Assembly: GCA_022539475.1 (NCBI GenBank)
Contig: VCMS01000010.1
Span: 62,001 to 126,000 of the forward strand
Source: Gracilaria domingensis
Taxonomy: Eukaryota > Rhodophyta > Florideophyceae > Gracilariales > Gracilariaceae
Reading direction: 5' to 3'
DNA: 64,000 bases
Shown here piece after piece: positions 33,285 to 45,180 of this stretch. The stretch's first letter is position 1; each line of letters opens with the position of its first letter. The notes under the pieces are model-generated. The model searched no databases. It was given only the letters and a program-made list of their open reading frames with translations, and was not told where the DNA came from. The position numbers and the translations under genes are program-made.

Positions 33285-34140
33285 TTATCCGACCATCGCT
33301 TCATGTAGGTTAGCCGGCAACGCCGTGTTAGTTCGATCATGGTACTGCACAATCTTCGATCGGGGTAAGTGCTCCACTGGTTCGTCCGAATCCCGCGACG
33401 GCGGATAGCCATACCAGCGTACCTGGTACTGAACATACCCCTTCGGGTTCCAACTGTGTCCCACGATGTGGTCTACGACGAACTCTTTCGAGTATACGCC
33501 CCGCTCGAGCTCTTCCTGCGAAGGGTCGCCCGCATTCTGCGGCGGTGCCGTAACTTCGTCATCAGCGGTGCTGTGAGTCTCGACTGACGCCTTCGGCTGT
33601 GAACGTGTCCTCTGTTGAGTGTTCGCTTCCCGTTTCCGGGCTTCTTCAAGCAGCTTCGCCGTTTCGGCGGGTCCGCGAACGGCTAGTTCACGCGGTAGTT
33701 CCCGTCTTGACGGTGAAGGCGGACGCGGAGGCGGATTGTTCACCACGGCACATGCCGGTTCACGTGACGACACGCGACGGTTCGCGGTGGTGGCACTGTC
33801 ACGAGCTGTGATTGGACCACTGTATGGCGCGCGCTGCGCGCCCCAAGATTTGTGGTGCGCAAGCGCTCATGCAGCTGCAGTGTGCGTTTTCCCTAAATCA
33901 GGGCTGTAATCCGTATCTCCAACGAGCGGTGCGGCGTCATGACTTATCGAAACGTCATGACATGCGACTTCCGACTTCCCCACGGCTGGGTGCAACGTTG
34001 CATTACCATTACCCGAACCGGGGTGTGTGATCTTCGCTTCAGCGAGCGTCTTCTCTTCTTTCTGCTCTGCAGTGTCTAAGGTACCGGGATCTGCGGTGAC
34101 TTGCTTAGCCCGGGCCCGTGAAGGCGGTATGTGGCGGTCG
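33285..34140 (-). pseudogene. chromodomain end of element B pol (frameshifted)
   Basis: The chromodomain reads YSKEFVVDHIVGHSW ... YQVRWYGYPPSRDSDEPVEH (33330-33480 region), the module that steers chromoviral integrases to chromatin marks. It follows a charged linker. It is in a different frame from the integrase ORF, which stops at 34141, and a TGA at 33867 also lies in its frame. At least one frameshift and one stop therefore separate it from pol. Confidence 0.8.
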
Positions 34141-37100
34141 TCAGCTGACGGTTTGCAGCGACTGCGCGTCCGGAATACTCCGTGATACAGTATCCAGCTT
34201 TGCTGTAGCCTCACTTTGCCGAGAAGTCGAGTGTTCTTGATCACCTTCCGGCCTTGCCGTGGTAACGTCGCGAACGAGAGCATGCTCCGCGTCCTGCGCC
34301 GACGAGGCGATGGGCGCGTGTTCTGGCGACAATTCCCGAAGCCGGTGAGCGATACCAGTATTCTGGGACGACCTCGATTCCGTTCGTTGCGTGCGGTATC
34401 CTTCCGAAAGGTCGCGATCCTTCGTAGAAGGTTGTGCATCCTCCGTGGAGCTCTGCGCGACAGCGGCCGACTGCAGCGCGTTCTTCGCGGCCTCAAAACG
34501 CGATACCGGGTAATCCTCCCCACTGACAGTGGTGTCCGTAGGAACTACGTCTTCGACGGTGTCCTGAGGCGACTCCGCCTCCTCTTCATTATCTTCCCGT
34601 GAATCACGGTGCTGCGACGGTAGCGACACCGGTGACTCACTCTCCGCGACGACGCGTGAATCCTCCTCCCCCTCCTTAGGTGGAGCGTTACGGGGAGCGG
34701 TCATCACGTCTGTTGACGGTGTAATAGACGCTGTGAAACGCGATTTCACCAGCGGTGTATGTTCCGATATCTCGGCTTGCGACGATATAATCGGTACCTC
34801 TGCGAGACCCCTTGCACGGTGGCGAAGCCCCACAGTAGGTTTAGTGTTCTGCGACGAGATTTCTCGGTTCTGTGTCTGTCCAGCTTCTTGCTGTGAATCC
34901 GAAACTACTTCCGTGTGCACGGTTGGACCCTGCACAACGCGATCGCGGGAGAAACGCTCATGAACGTCGCCAACTTCCAGTACGACTGTGTCCGTATTCA
35001 CGCTAATAACGCGGTATAGACCATCAGCGATGGGTGAAAGCTTGTGGCGCCGCTCCTTTTCAGGGTTGTAGTACTCCTTCCTGACAAAGGCAAGGTTTCC
35101 CACTTTCAGTGGCGGTAGTGGTCTCCGTACGCGGGCATCAAAGTTCCGCTTGTAAGCGTGTTGTGCTTTCGTCATTGACGACCTGGCGACAGGTACCATT
35201 GCGGATAACCACTGCTTCCATTGCAAGTAGTGATCCCGTATTGACGGTGACGTATCCAGCTTTGCTGATGGTTCAACCGCAACTGGCGGTGGTGTCCGTG
35301 AGAGCACGAGCTCAAAGGGCGATAAACCAGTTACTCTGTGAACTTGCGTATTATACGCATACGTCACGGTATCCGTGTAGAGATCCCAAGTTTTCGGGTG
35401 TTCAACAGTATAAGCCCGCAACGCGGAGAGCATTGTCCGGTTAAACTGTTCGACTTGCCCATTGCATTGGGGGTGATACGTCGTCGTGAAGAGATTTTTC
35501 ACGTCGAGTATCCGACAGACATCCTGGAAGAAACGTGCGGAAAACTGCGGACCATTATCCGAGAGGAGATTGACCGGGGGACCGTAGACCATAACCCAAT
35601 GGCGAACGAATGCCTCCGCAACACTGCGTGCTGTAATCGACTTCAACGGAACTGTCCGGACTAGCTTACTGAATCTATCCGTAATAACGAGTAAGAACCG
35701 ATTTCCTCGCGAAGTACGCAAGAACTCACCGAGTATATCGATGGCAATAAACTTCAACGGCGCCCTTGCGGGGAAAAGTGTTAAGTTCTTCGCATGGCGA
35801 CGCTGTTTAACTCGCTCGCGAGCACAATGTGTACACGCCTTCACGGTGGTGTAGCAGTCCAACGCTAACGCGGGCCAGTAGAAATCCCGACGCAGTGTCG
35901 TGTACAACCGCTTAGCACCCGGATGGGAAGCCATCCGCGAGTGATGCGAGAGATGCAATACCCCTGTTTGTAAGGAGTGGGGAACCACAATCTGTGGGGT
36001 AGAACGAACCACTCTGACGAGGTAACCTTGTGTGTTGACCCCGAACAGGATGTTAGCACCACCATTAATTTGGGCGCGTATCCTCGTACAGAACGGGTCA
36101 GATTGCTGTTCCCGCACGAGCTCTTCTGGCGTAATGGGGACGAATGCACCGGATTCCGGGTCTTCACCGACTGCGACGAGCAAATCATCACAGATTTCGT
36201 CCGACACGATGTCGTAGTCTTCATCACCCTCCTCCATGAGGAAACAGGGGATATCTTCATCCTCGTCATCGACGGGTAAAGCTTCACCTTCCGTACCTAA
36301 ACGTGAAAGAGCATCCGCTTGCGCGTTCAAACAACCCTTCTTATAGGTGACCTCGTAGTCAAACTCGGCAAGCCGAAGACGCCAGCGCATTAGGCGTCCG
36401 GAAGGCTCCGTGACTGACATTAACCAACGCAAGGCGGAATGATCCGTATTGACGGTAAAGTGGACACCCATAAGATATGGTCGTAGAGTCTGCAAAGCCC
36501 ATACCATGGAGAGACACTCCTTCTCGGATACCGAGTAATTGCGCTCGTGCACGTTGAGTGTACGAGACCAATGTCCAATTGGTTTGCGTTCCCCTTCGGG
36601 TGTAGTCTGAAAGAGAGCACAGCCAATCTGGTAATCGCTCGAATCCGTATCCACGGTGTACGGGAACTCGTTCTTCGGTAACGCTAACACGGGTGCCGTA
36701 GTAACAGCCTCTTTAAGAGAGTTGAAAGCCTCCACTTGCGTGGGGGTAAGGGGTTCCAATTTGGGCGGTTGTCCCTTCTTCAGGAGTTCGTTGAGCGGTC
36801 CCGCGATCTTCGCGAAGCGGGAAATGAACCGTGTACAAACGTTGCATAGCCCCAGAAAGGAGCGTAGCTCTGTCTGTGTAGTGGGGTGCTTCGCCTCTTT
36901 GAGGGACTTCACGCGAGCTTCCTCGATCAGTAACCGTCCTGGACGTATGACATGGCCCAGATACTTCACTGAGTCAGTGAAAAACTCACACTTCCTCAAT
37001 TTGAGAGTAATTCCAGCATCCCGCAAAGCGGTCATTATCTCCCGAACATGTTCGAGGTGATCGTCCAAACTGTTGGAAAACACGATGATGTCATCGAGGT

Positions 37101-38219
37101 ATACAAAGCAACTCCGCCATTTGAAGCGAGCTAACAAAATGTCCGGAGCACGCTGAAACGTAGCGGGGGCGTTCGTTAACCCGAACGGCATACGCTTAAA
37201 GCGGTATAATCCTGAATGACAGGTAAACGCGGTCTTGTCACGGTCTTCCGGTCTAACTGGTACTTGCCAGTAACCCCAGTTTGCATCCAAAGTGGAGAAC
37301 ACAGTAGCATCGCCAAGCGAGTCGATATACTCGTCCATACGAGGCATAGGGTACACGTCTTTGACGGTGACATCGTTCAAGCGACGATAGTCGATACAAA
37401 AGCGCCAGGACCCATCGGGTTTCGGAGCCAGTACAATTGGAGATGCCCACGGCGACTGAGCCGGTTCTATTACGTCAGCGCGGAGCATTTTGTTGATCTA
37501 AAACTCTTCCTCTTCCCGTGCTTTCGTGCCTGCCCTGTAAGGGTGCTGAGCAATTGGCTTGGTCTCCGGCAGGAGGTCAATCCGGTGTTCCGTAGTTGAA
37601 ACCTCTCCGGGGGAACCATCCCACATTGGTGTAAACTCTCGCAACATGTTGCGCAACTTCTCACGGTGTGAAACTGGTACATGACCGAGATTCAATTGTT
37701 CTAACTCCTTGATAAGGTCAATCTTGTCATAACTCGTAGGAACGGTCCTAACTTCCGAGTCATTCGTGTGTTCAACCGTCTGAGACGGGTCCGATGCAGA
37801 CGAGCGAGACGATTCTCCCTCCCCCTTCTTAGGTGGAAGCACACCAGTGCGTTCTTCAGCAATCCCCAGCATCTCGGCGGCAGTCACCTTTGTAGGGATG
37901 AGCGCCATAGGGTGGGGTAAGACAGTACCAATTACTTGGTTCTTCACCAGATACTGGGGCTTCTTGCCAAAGTTGGCCAACATAACCCGAAAGGGGTGTT
38001 CGCTGTTGATTTGAACAACTCCGTTCGCCAACGCGACCTGATACTTCTCGTATAACGAGTTCAATGGTTGAACAACCCGCAAACCATGCGGTGCGGCAGT
38101 AACATCAACCCAAACCTGGGATTCTGGCGGAATAGAAATTGCACGCGCTACGCGGAGCTTCGGCGACTCCTTCGGAGGTGAGGAATCCTGTAGCGGAGCG
38201 GGTAGTGGTACCAGCTTAG
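34141..38219 (-). CDS. element B pol: RT, RNase H, integrase
   Basis: The frame runs from about 38219 to 34141 with a single TAG at 37498-37500, directly before INKMLRADVIEP at the RT start. RT shows FCIDYRRLND, MPFGLTNAPATF and the catalytic CFVYLDDIIVF. RNase H has DTDSSDYQIG and NTDHSALRWL. Integrase has the HHCC zinc module (H..H, CTHC), and the DDE residues are seen in AIDILG, LLSDNGPQF and NGQVEQFNRTM. A long acidic Ser/Thr-rich linker follows. The TAG looks like a CAG-to-TAG change in the RT N-terminus. Apart from that, about 1,100 codons are intact. Confidence 0.9.
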
Positions 38220-38828
38220 CTGACGCTCGGCGTAATGAGCGACGAACAATCGGTACATCGGTACAACCGAACCATCTTCCATTTCCACTTCACGCGCACG
38301 CGGTCGGATGGCTTCGACATATCTGTCGCAAAAGTCGCACCCTAGAGTGACAGGGGAAGCGAGCGTCTTGCAGACGATGAATTCTACCTGCTCGATGCAG
38401 TTACCAATCCTGACAATCAGTGAAACCATTCCAGCCGTTTGTAACGGGTTATTGTTAGCATCTGCCACGTCCATGACGGGTCCATGGCGGATTCGACAAC
38501 GGACTTCCGGCGGTAGTAACGACTCAACAATGAAGTTGGGGCCAGCACCTGTATCCAAGACAGAGAGATGACGCACCATATACTGGGTGGATAGGCCAAG
38601 GTCAGCAAATATCTTGTAGTTTCGCTTGGCCATTACCATGACTCGATCCGGGATCCGGTTGTTCCTGAACCGTATCCACGGGCGACGTAACACACCAATG
38701 GTGGTAGAGTCCACGTCTAAGACGGTCTGCTTCCTCGAAAGGATTCTGACCTGCGAGCGAGGCGGTGACGCCTCGGGCGCCGTAGACCTCGACTCGGGCG
38801 CCTCTCCATTGGAGACTCCCATACTCAG
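38148..38828 (-). CDS. element B protease, in the -1 frame relative to gag
   Basis: It begins right at the gag stop (ATG at 38820-38822, five bases after the end of AAC) and carries the retropepsin motif LSVLDTGAGPNFIVES and the ILG-type VTLGCDF. The open frame ends at 38148, but homology to the pol N-terminus leaves this frame near 38220 and continues in the pol frame, so one base has probably been gained or lost there. Expression probably needs a frameshift from gag. Confidence 0.8.
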   Translation of the reverse strand: MSMGVSNGEAPESRSTAPEASPPRSQVRILSRKQTVLDVDSTTIGVLRRPWIRFRNNRIPDRVMVMAKRNYKIFADLGLSTQYMVRHLSVLDTGAGPNFIVESLLPPEVRCRIRHGPVMDVADANNNPLQTAGMVSLIVRIGNCIEQVEFIVCKTLASPVTLGCDFCDRYVEAIRPRAREVEMEDGSVVPMYRLFVAHYAERQLSWYHYPLRYRIPHLRRSRRSSA

Positions 38829-40909
38829 TTTAACTGAGTTCCATCCGTTCTAACGGGAACGGCGTCCTGTGCAGCAGGCGTCTTCACAGATTCCTGTGGA
38901 ACAGCGACAGAACTACCCGCGGCAGCGGTTGCCGCCACGGCTTGAGCCGGTGAAACATTGACCTGGGTTGAACCAGAGTGCAGTAACGCAGCCAATTCTG
39001 CAGCAGACACCCTACGGGGGTACTCAGCCTTCGCACGCAGATATGCGGTTACCGGCACTGACGCCTGTTCGGCGGGGGTCAGCGCTTCAAAATTCGCCAC
39101 AACCGTGGGCATTCCCCTCATCGAGAGATTACAGTTCGGAGCGGCATGACCGTGGTTGTAACACGTGAAACAGATCAGGGGTGGTCTTACGGGACTCCGT
39201 GGGTCTTGGAACTTCACCGTTCGCAGGTGTGCCCAACCAGGTCGCTGGTAACGACTCCCTGAATAGGGTACTTGAGGACCGCGAACGCGTGGACGGTCTG
39301 CGTAAAGCAGTGCATCTTCCGTCTTCGACGAGGCTTCTGAAGTAGAAGGCAACTCCGTAGTCGGGATAGAATCCAGGTCCACCTGTGCGAGATGTAAGTT
39401 ATCCACATCGTTGCCAGAAAAGTCCTGCGGTAGCAGTGAAGCTGATGACGACCCTCCTTCGAGGTGCAACGCTTTGGTTGAAACCCGGTATCCGGTGCGT
39501 GCGCGCAAGGCATCTCCCTCCGCCTTCGCGTACTGGACTAACTCCAGGTAGGTAGTCTTCTTCCGGTCTTCCAGTCGCTGGGCGACCAGAGTACGAATAG
39601 CCGGATTCAATCCGTTGATAAACAGCGTACAGCGCTCGTTTGACGAGTAAACATTGCCACAACGGTGGAATGCCTTATTCAGGCGTACCGAGTACTCGGT
39701 TTCCGACTCCTTCGGGCGTTGTTTCGTCTCCCGCAACGCGGTGATTGCTTCCTCGATAGAGGTATTTGTCGCATACGAGCGCAACAAATACTGCACTGCT
39801 TCCGGCCAGCAGGTGACCCCTCCTTCAGAGGCGCGAGATGAACCTCTTACAGAGTTATACTGATCTTCAGCGAGTCCACGTAGAAAATACGGTAAGGCAA
39901 CATAAGCTTGCCCCTCACTCATGCCGAGGAAGTCAGCTTCCGCTACAAAGCGTGAAAGAAAGTCAAACACCAGAATGGGATCCTCCCCAGTGAACAACTG
40001 GTTTCGAAAGGTTAAGGACATGCGTTTGATGCAGTCCTTCACCTTACCCGTGCCACGGGGCGTCCGATTCAGACTTGAATCTTCCAAACGGTAATACCGG
40101 TAAGATAACCACCTTTTGAACAAGGGATTCGTCGGCTCCAGTTCCCTCAAACCTGAGTGCTTTCGCCCCCGTTTCCGGGTACCAACAACACCATATATGA
40201 ACGTAGAACTCCGCGAGCGCGTAGAACGAGCGCGACGTTCACCGTCACTTGACGAGCTCGATGATAAGGAACCCTCCGAGCGGTTTGAAATACCAGAAGA
40301 TTGTGACGAATCCGAGTCATACTCGTCGACATTCCTCTTCTTAGAGCGATCCTTCCCGGCCTTGCGGTCACGTGTACCACGACACACTCCCGCAGAAGCG
40401 GCAGCAGGGCCGTCATCCTCACGGATGGTGGCCTCTAACGTCTCAAGACGGCAAAGGATCCGAATGAACTTCGTGTCAACCTCCCCGGTGAAACTGGGAT
40501 ATCCTTGAAGAACCTCCAAGAGGGCATTAACATCCTTCCTTAAAATACGTAGATCATCTGATACACGTCCGTTGAGGGCTGCGTCAACCTTCAAACGAAG
40601 TGTGTCGACCTCGGAAACGAGTGCTTCATGAGAACTCCTCATGACAGCAGTCTGAGCCTCAAGCACACGAACTTGAGTCTCCAACTCGTTTACGAGCGCA
40701 TCCTTCGCCGCGACAGCGGGTATAAGACCCTCCAAAGGAGCAGATGAGGGCCCAGCCACTGGGGCGTCAGACGACTTGACAGGCTGTTTCCGGTTTCCGG
40801 GTTTCTTTCCATCACCCTGTAGGGGTTCAGGAACAGACCGCAGACGGGGGGGCAAGCCAGAGCTAACGGAGCGAGACTTCGTAGGGCTCGAGCGCTTGCC
40901 CGACACCAT
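38825..40909 (-). CDS. element B gag (capsid and nucleocapsid)
   Basis: The product has 694 residues from ATG 40909 (MVSGKRSSP); a longer frame begins with GTG only. A Lys/Ser-rich start is followed by a coiled-coil stretch (about residues 65-120), a Ser/Arg-rich hinge, a capsid-like region (GEDPILVFDFLSRFV ... FINGLNPAIRTLVAQRL) and a CX2CX4HX4C zinc knuckle, CFTCYNHGHAAPNC. The frame is intact. The stop TGA overlaps the proposed frameshift site. Confidence 0.88.
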   Translation of the reverse strand: MVSGKRSSPTKSRSVSSGLPPRLRSVPEPLQGDGKKPGNRKQPVKSSDAPVAGPSSAPLEGLIPAVAAKDALVNELETQVRVLEAQTAVMRSSHEALVSEVDTLRLKVDAALNGRVSDDLRILRKDVNALLEVLQGYPSFTGEVDTKFIRILCRLETLEATIREDDGPAAASAGVCRGTRDRKAGKDRSKKRNVDEYDSDSSQSSGISNRSEGSLSSSSSSDGERRARSTRSRSSTFIYGVVGTRKRGRKHSGLRELEPTNPLFKRWLSYRYYRLEDSSLNRTPRGTGKVKDCIKRMSLTFRNQLFTGEDPILVFDFLSRFVAEADFLGMSEGQAYVALPYFLRGLAEDQYNSVRGSSRASEGGVTCWPEAVQYLLRSYATNTSIEEAITALRETKQRPKESETEYSVRLNKAFHRCGNVYSSNERCTLFINGLNPAIRTLVAQRLEDRKKTTYLELVQYAKAEGDALRARTGYRVSTKALHLEGGSSSASLLPQDFSGNDVDNLHLAQVDLDSIPTTELPSTSEASSKTEDALLYADRPRVRGPQVPYSGSRYQRPGWAHLRTVKFQDPRSPVRPPLICFTCYNHGHAAPNCNLSMRGMPTVVANFEALTPAEQASVPVTAYLRAKAEYPRRVSAAELAALLHSGSTQVNVSPAQAVAATAAAGSSVAVPQESVKTPAAQDAVPVRTDGTQLN
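38828..38834 (-). promoter_or_regulatory. putative -1 ribosomal frameshift heptamer GTTAAAC
   Basis: Gag reads CAG TTA AAC TGA. Slipping back one base on G TTA AAC gives GTT AAA CTG, which continues without a stop into the protease frame. The same heptamer is used by equine arteritis virus. An imperfect palindrome (ACTCAGTT.AACTGAGT) covers the site. Confidence 0.5.
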
Positions 40910-41324
40910 CGTCCACGACGAGATACAACCAGAAAACTGGGAACAGGGAAGCAAAAACACAAATTAACCTCGAATGAGTGTAGCGTCCTCACACGAGTGA
41001 CGATAACCGGCAAATCGGACGAACCAACCGTACCAACGGGAACAGCCGTATACGGAATTAGGGCTGACTCGACCAGATTGCTGGGAGCAGTAGACAACCC
41101 AAACGGGGTGACAGCAACCGTACCGACGGAAATCACACACTACGGAAATAGGTAGTGCCACCGGTAGTAAACCGTGTCCAAACAACAACCCAAAATGAAG
41201 AAAGCAGTACCAACACAACGTCTGTCGGCAAAGCCCTCCAGTACAAACTGTGTAGTGTATCTCGATGACCAGGAACGAACCGGCAAACCGGAAATTGATC
41301 AGAAAACCAACTTGCTGGATCATC

Positions 41325-41349
41325 GCGACTTCTAAGTCGGGAGATCAAT
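41325..41349 (-). other. primer-binding region of element B (unusual)
   Basis: On the minus strand the 5' LTR ends CACAACA and is followed by ATTGATCTCCCGACTTAGAA. It lacks the usual TGG complementary to a tRNA 3' end. The stretch CGACTTAGAAGTCG is a small hairpin. Which primer is used is not evident. Confidence 0.35.
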
Positions 41350-42167
41350 TGTTGTGCAAAACCCAGCGATGGGGAAAGACACGCAAAGGCGGTTCAGACC
41401 CTCTCTCAAAAGGCCAGCACAGCAGTAGAGCACTCCCACAGGTACGAAACGGCAATGCCGGCTGTAAGACCGGGGTCGACCCTTCTCAAGTAATGGAGGG
41501 AGCGAAGCGGCGAAGAAGACGCGTCCAGCGGTAGAGAACACACGACACAATTCGGCAGTAGCGTCACGTGCGTAGCACGCGGTACCCACGAGTGTGGCGA
41601 TGACACGCTACAGCGGTAATAGCCCACGCGAGTGTGTCGAGCCACGAACGGTATGCACCGGTACACCAAGTAGTGCTACCTGTATAACAGGGACAGAAAT
41701 AAAGAAAACGCACACAAAGTAAACACGCGAAAGCGGTAGTGGTGTTGATGATGCCGCGAGGCGGATAACGAACCCGACACACGGTGGCGACTCTCCGCAA
41801 GGAGGCTATCACACACCGAGGGTGGTAAGTTAGAGCCGAACACTCGGTTGGGTTCGTTTACTTCCCCAGCCATGGGTGCGGCTCAACCTACTAAGTACTG
41901 CAGTAGGTTGGCCCACTGTCAGTGTGGTACAGCAGGTATGCTACAAATATCTACTTCAAATACCCCAATGAATGGGTGCAAACCTCCCACACGTGTGTGA
42001 CTCACCGGCTAGGCCGTGCACCTCATAACACTAATTCTAATATTAAGTATACCCAAGAATGGGCTGATCTCACCAGTTACTCATACTGTGTGCCACCACC
42101 TCCCGCCATCGCCGTGCATGTTATGAATCGCATCAGCGAAGGATTGCCGCAATCGCGTTGCACTACA
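41350..42167 (-). repeat. 5' LTR of element B
   Basis: 818 bp, same length as the 3' LTR and about 98.5% identical by eye. The target duplication TGATC follows at 42168-42172. Confidence 0.93.
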
Positions 42168-45100
42168 TGATCTACTGATGGTACTTGCTCAAGGTGTTCA
42201 GAGTCGTCTGCCTTCCACGATGTCTCGCTGTTCCGGTGTGTGCGATGATGCGGAGGCATAGTTGAAGTTCTTCTGAAGCGTCTGGGACCCAAACTGCGCC
42301 GGTTGATCTCTGCCACAGTCCTTTCGAAATGACCAGGTGCTTGGGGAGATGATGTGCATTGCGTTCCTGTTGTTCGGCAAGTTTGGTGGGGCAGGGCCCC
42401 AAAATTCTTCTGCATTGGATGACAGCAAAACGGGGATCTTGATCAAACGACGGACGGTGGGAGGAGCGCACCAGCGTGTCATCATGTCAGTCCTCACATT
42501 GTCGAGACCATTGATATGGAAACAGAGGTATGAGTAAGCGCTTAGGCGCACGGCCCAGCGGAGAACTTTCCGAATCGATGACTGACTGAGATCTGGGAGG
42601 AGCGATAGAGAGCCAAAGAAAAACACCAAGTTGTTGTGATCAGTGAAGAGGCCAAATCCGGCAGCTGTGGCTGCGAACCAGTGCATGCGCTCGACGGTGG
42701 CAATGATGGCGAAACCCTCTTTCTCGAGAGTCGACCAGCCGAGTTGGATTGAATTGAAACGCCCAGAACAAAACGCAAGCTAAGTGTGGCGCTGTTCGCT
42801 ATGTGGCTTGGCAAGGTCTTCGTACGGCACTTGTGTCACAATACCAGGCCAGTGAGTATCAGAAGCATCGGTGTAGATGCAGAGGCGTTGCTCTTCGTCC
42901 TGATGAGCGAGCGTCACGGTTTGGGTGAGTGCTTTTTTGCAGTTTTCGAAGGCCTTGCTCTCATGTTCGCCCCGTCATAGGGAGTTCAACTGAACTGCTG
43001 CCACAGCGCGTTTGGTCCGTTTTCCAACTTGACCGTAAACGCGTTCCAGGAATTCATGCAGCGGAGAGATCAATTCAATAAAACCTGGGATGGCGGTCTT
43101 CACCCACTGCATTGCGCACACAAACTGCTGCAGGTGTGCGCCGGTTGTGGGTGGCTCCATGTTCACCAAGCCATCCAGCTGTCGCGGATCGTATAGGACC
43201 CCATCGGCAGATACAATGCGACCACACCAACGAATTGACTTAGCAAACAGTATGCACTTTCGGGGGTGCAAGCGAATACAATAGTGAGCACATGTGCGAA
43301 AAAGAAGGTGGATGCCATCCAAAAGTCCTGCGATGCTGTGACCGTGCAGCAGTATCTCATCAAGCCAATATAGTAGCTGACGTAGCAAGTCTTTGGGGAA
43401 GACATTGGCCAGTGCCGACTGCAGATGATTTGTAGCATTGGTGGTGCCATGGAACACCCTGGTTGGAGAGAAGACACCGTCAGGAGTAATGAAAGACTAC
43501 AGTTTTTGAAAGTCCTTATCCAGAGGAAATTGCCAGTAGTCGTGTGAGAGGTCAAACGAGGCGAAGAAACGCGATTTCGCTAACCTCAGAAGTTCCTGTT
43601 CGATGTTCGGCATGGAGAACTGATGCTTCACAGTGCACTGGTTGACAGGGCGGAGGTCTACTGTGAAGCGGAATCGGGCTGCTCCCGGCTTCGGGACGAT
43701 GAGAGAGGCTGACGCCCAGCGAGAGGAAGAATTGGGGTAGGCCATGCCCGCTTGTAAAAGCTCAGTGACGAAGCCATCCAGAAATTTGCGCTGCTCTTGT
43801 GAGTACTTGCGCAAGCGAACTCGGACCGTTCGAGCGTCAGGAGTCAGAGAAATTTTCAGAGGTGCGACCTTGGCAGCGGGGCCAGAAGAGAGGGATGTCC
43901 GAAAGATGTTGAGGTTCTCCTGGACAATCTGTTTCAATGTGCATGCGTGCTCTTCAGGAAGGCCGTTTGCCACGGCACTGGCAACCATGCCAGTGACTGC
44001 TTCACAAATGTCGCTCTCCTTCTCAGCGTCAACAGGGTCAAAGAGTGCTGGGTCAGGAAAAAGGTCCTCGCTACGACGAGCGGTGTCGTAGATAACTCTG
44101 GGCCGATCGGCTGATGATGGCGATGTACTGGCGGATACGGCGTTCATGCGAGCTATCATCAGACGACTGACGTAACCCTTGGTCGAGTGTGAGGTTGGGT
44201 TTCCAACGTCAAAACAGTCCGAGCCATTGAGGGCAAATTGTTTTCCAAAAGCGTATGGGTGTCTACACGTAGTTGCTGCAGGACGGGTCTCCCGATGAGG
44301 AAGTGTTCACATGCTAAATCATCGTCAGCTACCGAGAAAGAGATGTTCATGAGTGCGAGGTTTCCAGACGCCAGGTGGAGGATTGTGCGAGGCACAGTCC
44401 ATGTCCGCGAGAAAGAAAACATCTGCGCTCTGTTCTGATGCTCTTTTTTCAGAGCGACTGCTAAAGACACCTTCTGAATGGCAGAGATCTTTCCGATCCC
44501 TTTGATAGCAGCGTCCTCGACCAGCCGTGGTGAGACGATACTGTCATCGCTGCCATCGTCGCAGCGCCCAGTCGAATCGATGGATGTGATTCCATTAGAG
44601 ACCGTCACATAGCAAGCCGGCAAGGTGTTCTGCTGAGAAGGTTGTAGTCGAGCAACGACACTGGAGTTGTTCCGCTTGGCCTTTTGCCCGCGTGTGGACC
44701 GCGAGGGACCATCGGCGGCCTTCCGTGCTGCGAGTTCGGACTTCAGATCTTCCTTTTCGGCCTCTGTGGCCTTGAGACAGTCATCAATCCAATGACGGGC
44801 GCCCTCAGCCTTGCAAGGCGGATGCGGGCAAGGTGGTTGTCGTTTCCCTTTCTGGTTGGTGGATTTCGCTGTGGCATCTGTGTTCCCAGATGAAGACTCG
44901 GCCGCCGTTCTGTTGCGAGTTGTACTTGCATTGCTGTTACCCCGGTTCTGCGTCTTGGATGAACGTGCCCGGGGCGGTGGACCCGTGTCAACAATTTGAA
45001 AAGCTTCAGCGACTGTGAGTGCGTGCTTCATGAATCCCTTGAAGTCCTTCCGGAGCGGTGCGTAAACTAGTTCTAGATCGCTTTCCAGGCGTTGTTGCAG

Positions 45101-45180
45101 AGATCTAGGCTTAACAGCTGATACGATGTGTCTAATGGCGAGTTTAGAGTGGTCCTTTGCCACCTACGACAAGCCATTAC
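42168..45180 (-). pseudogene. gypsy C: gag end, protease, RT, RNase H, start of integrase
   Basis: 44159-45163 is a gag/protease region with a CX4CX6HX4C-like zinc motif (CPHPPCKAEGARHWIDDC) and a degenerate CDDGSDDSIVS active site. 43497-44159 is the RT N-terminus (RFTVDLRPVNQ, ASFDLSHDYWQF). 42975-43457 is the palm and thumb, with LLYWLDEILLHG in place of a YxDD motif (second Asp changed to Glu). 42198-42686 is RNase H with FGLFTDHNNLVFFF. A shifted frame then gives the integrase zinc region IAHTGTARHRGR before the B insertion. Several frameshifts and stops. The left remainder is at 29101-29885. Confidence 0.8.

Larger units (their letters stand above)
29886..42167 (-). mobile_element. Ty3/gypsy element B, nearly complete (12.3 kb)
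   Basis: Both LTRs are 818 bp (29886-30703 and 41350-42167), differ at about a dozen positions, and are flanked by the perfect 5-bp duplication TGATC (29881-29885, 42168-42172). On the minus strand the order is 5' LTR, leader, gag, protease, RT, RNase H, integrase, linker, chromodomain, then an ORF on the opposite strand, polypurine tract and 3' LTR. A few stops and frameshifts are present, so this copy probably cannot move alone. It lies inside gypsy C. Confidence 0.95.

Noticed and set aside
33867-34523. 218-codon minus ORF overlapping the end of pol
   Set aside because: Its first half overlaps pol in another frame. Only the part below about 34140 may be genuine linker leading to the chromodomain after a frameshift, so it is not a separate gene.
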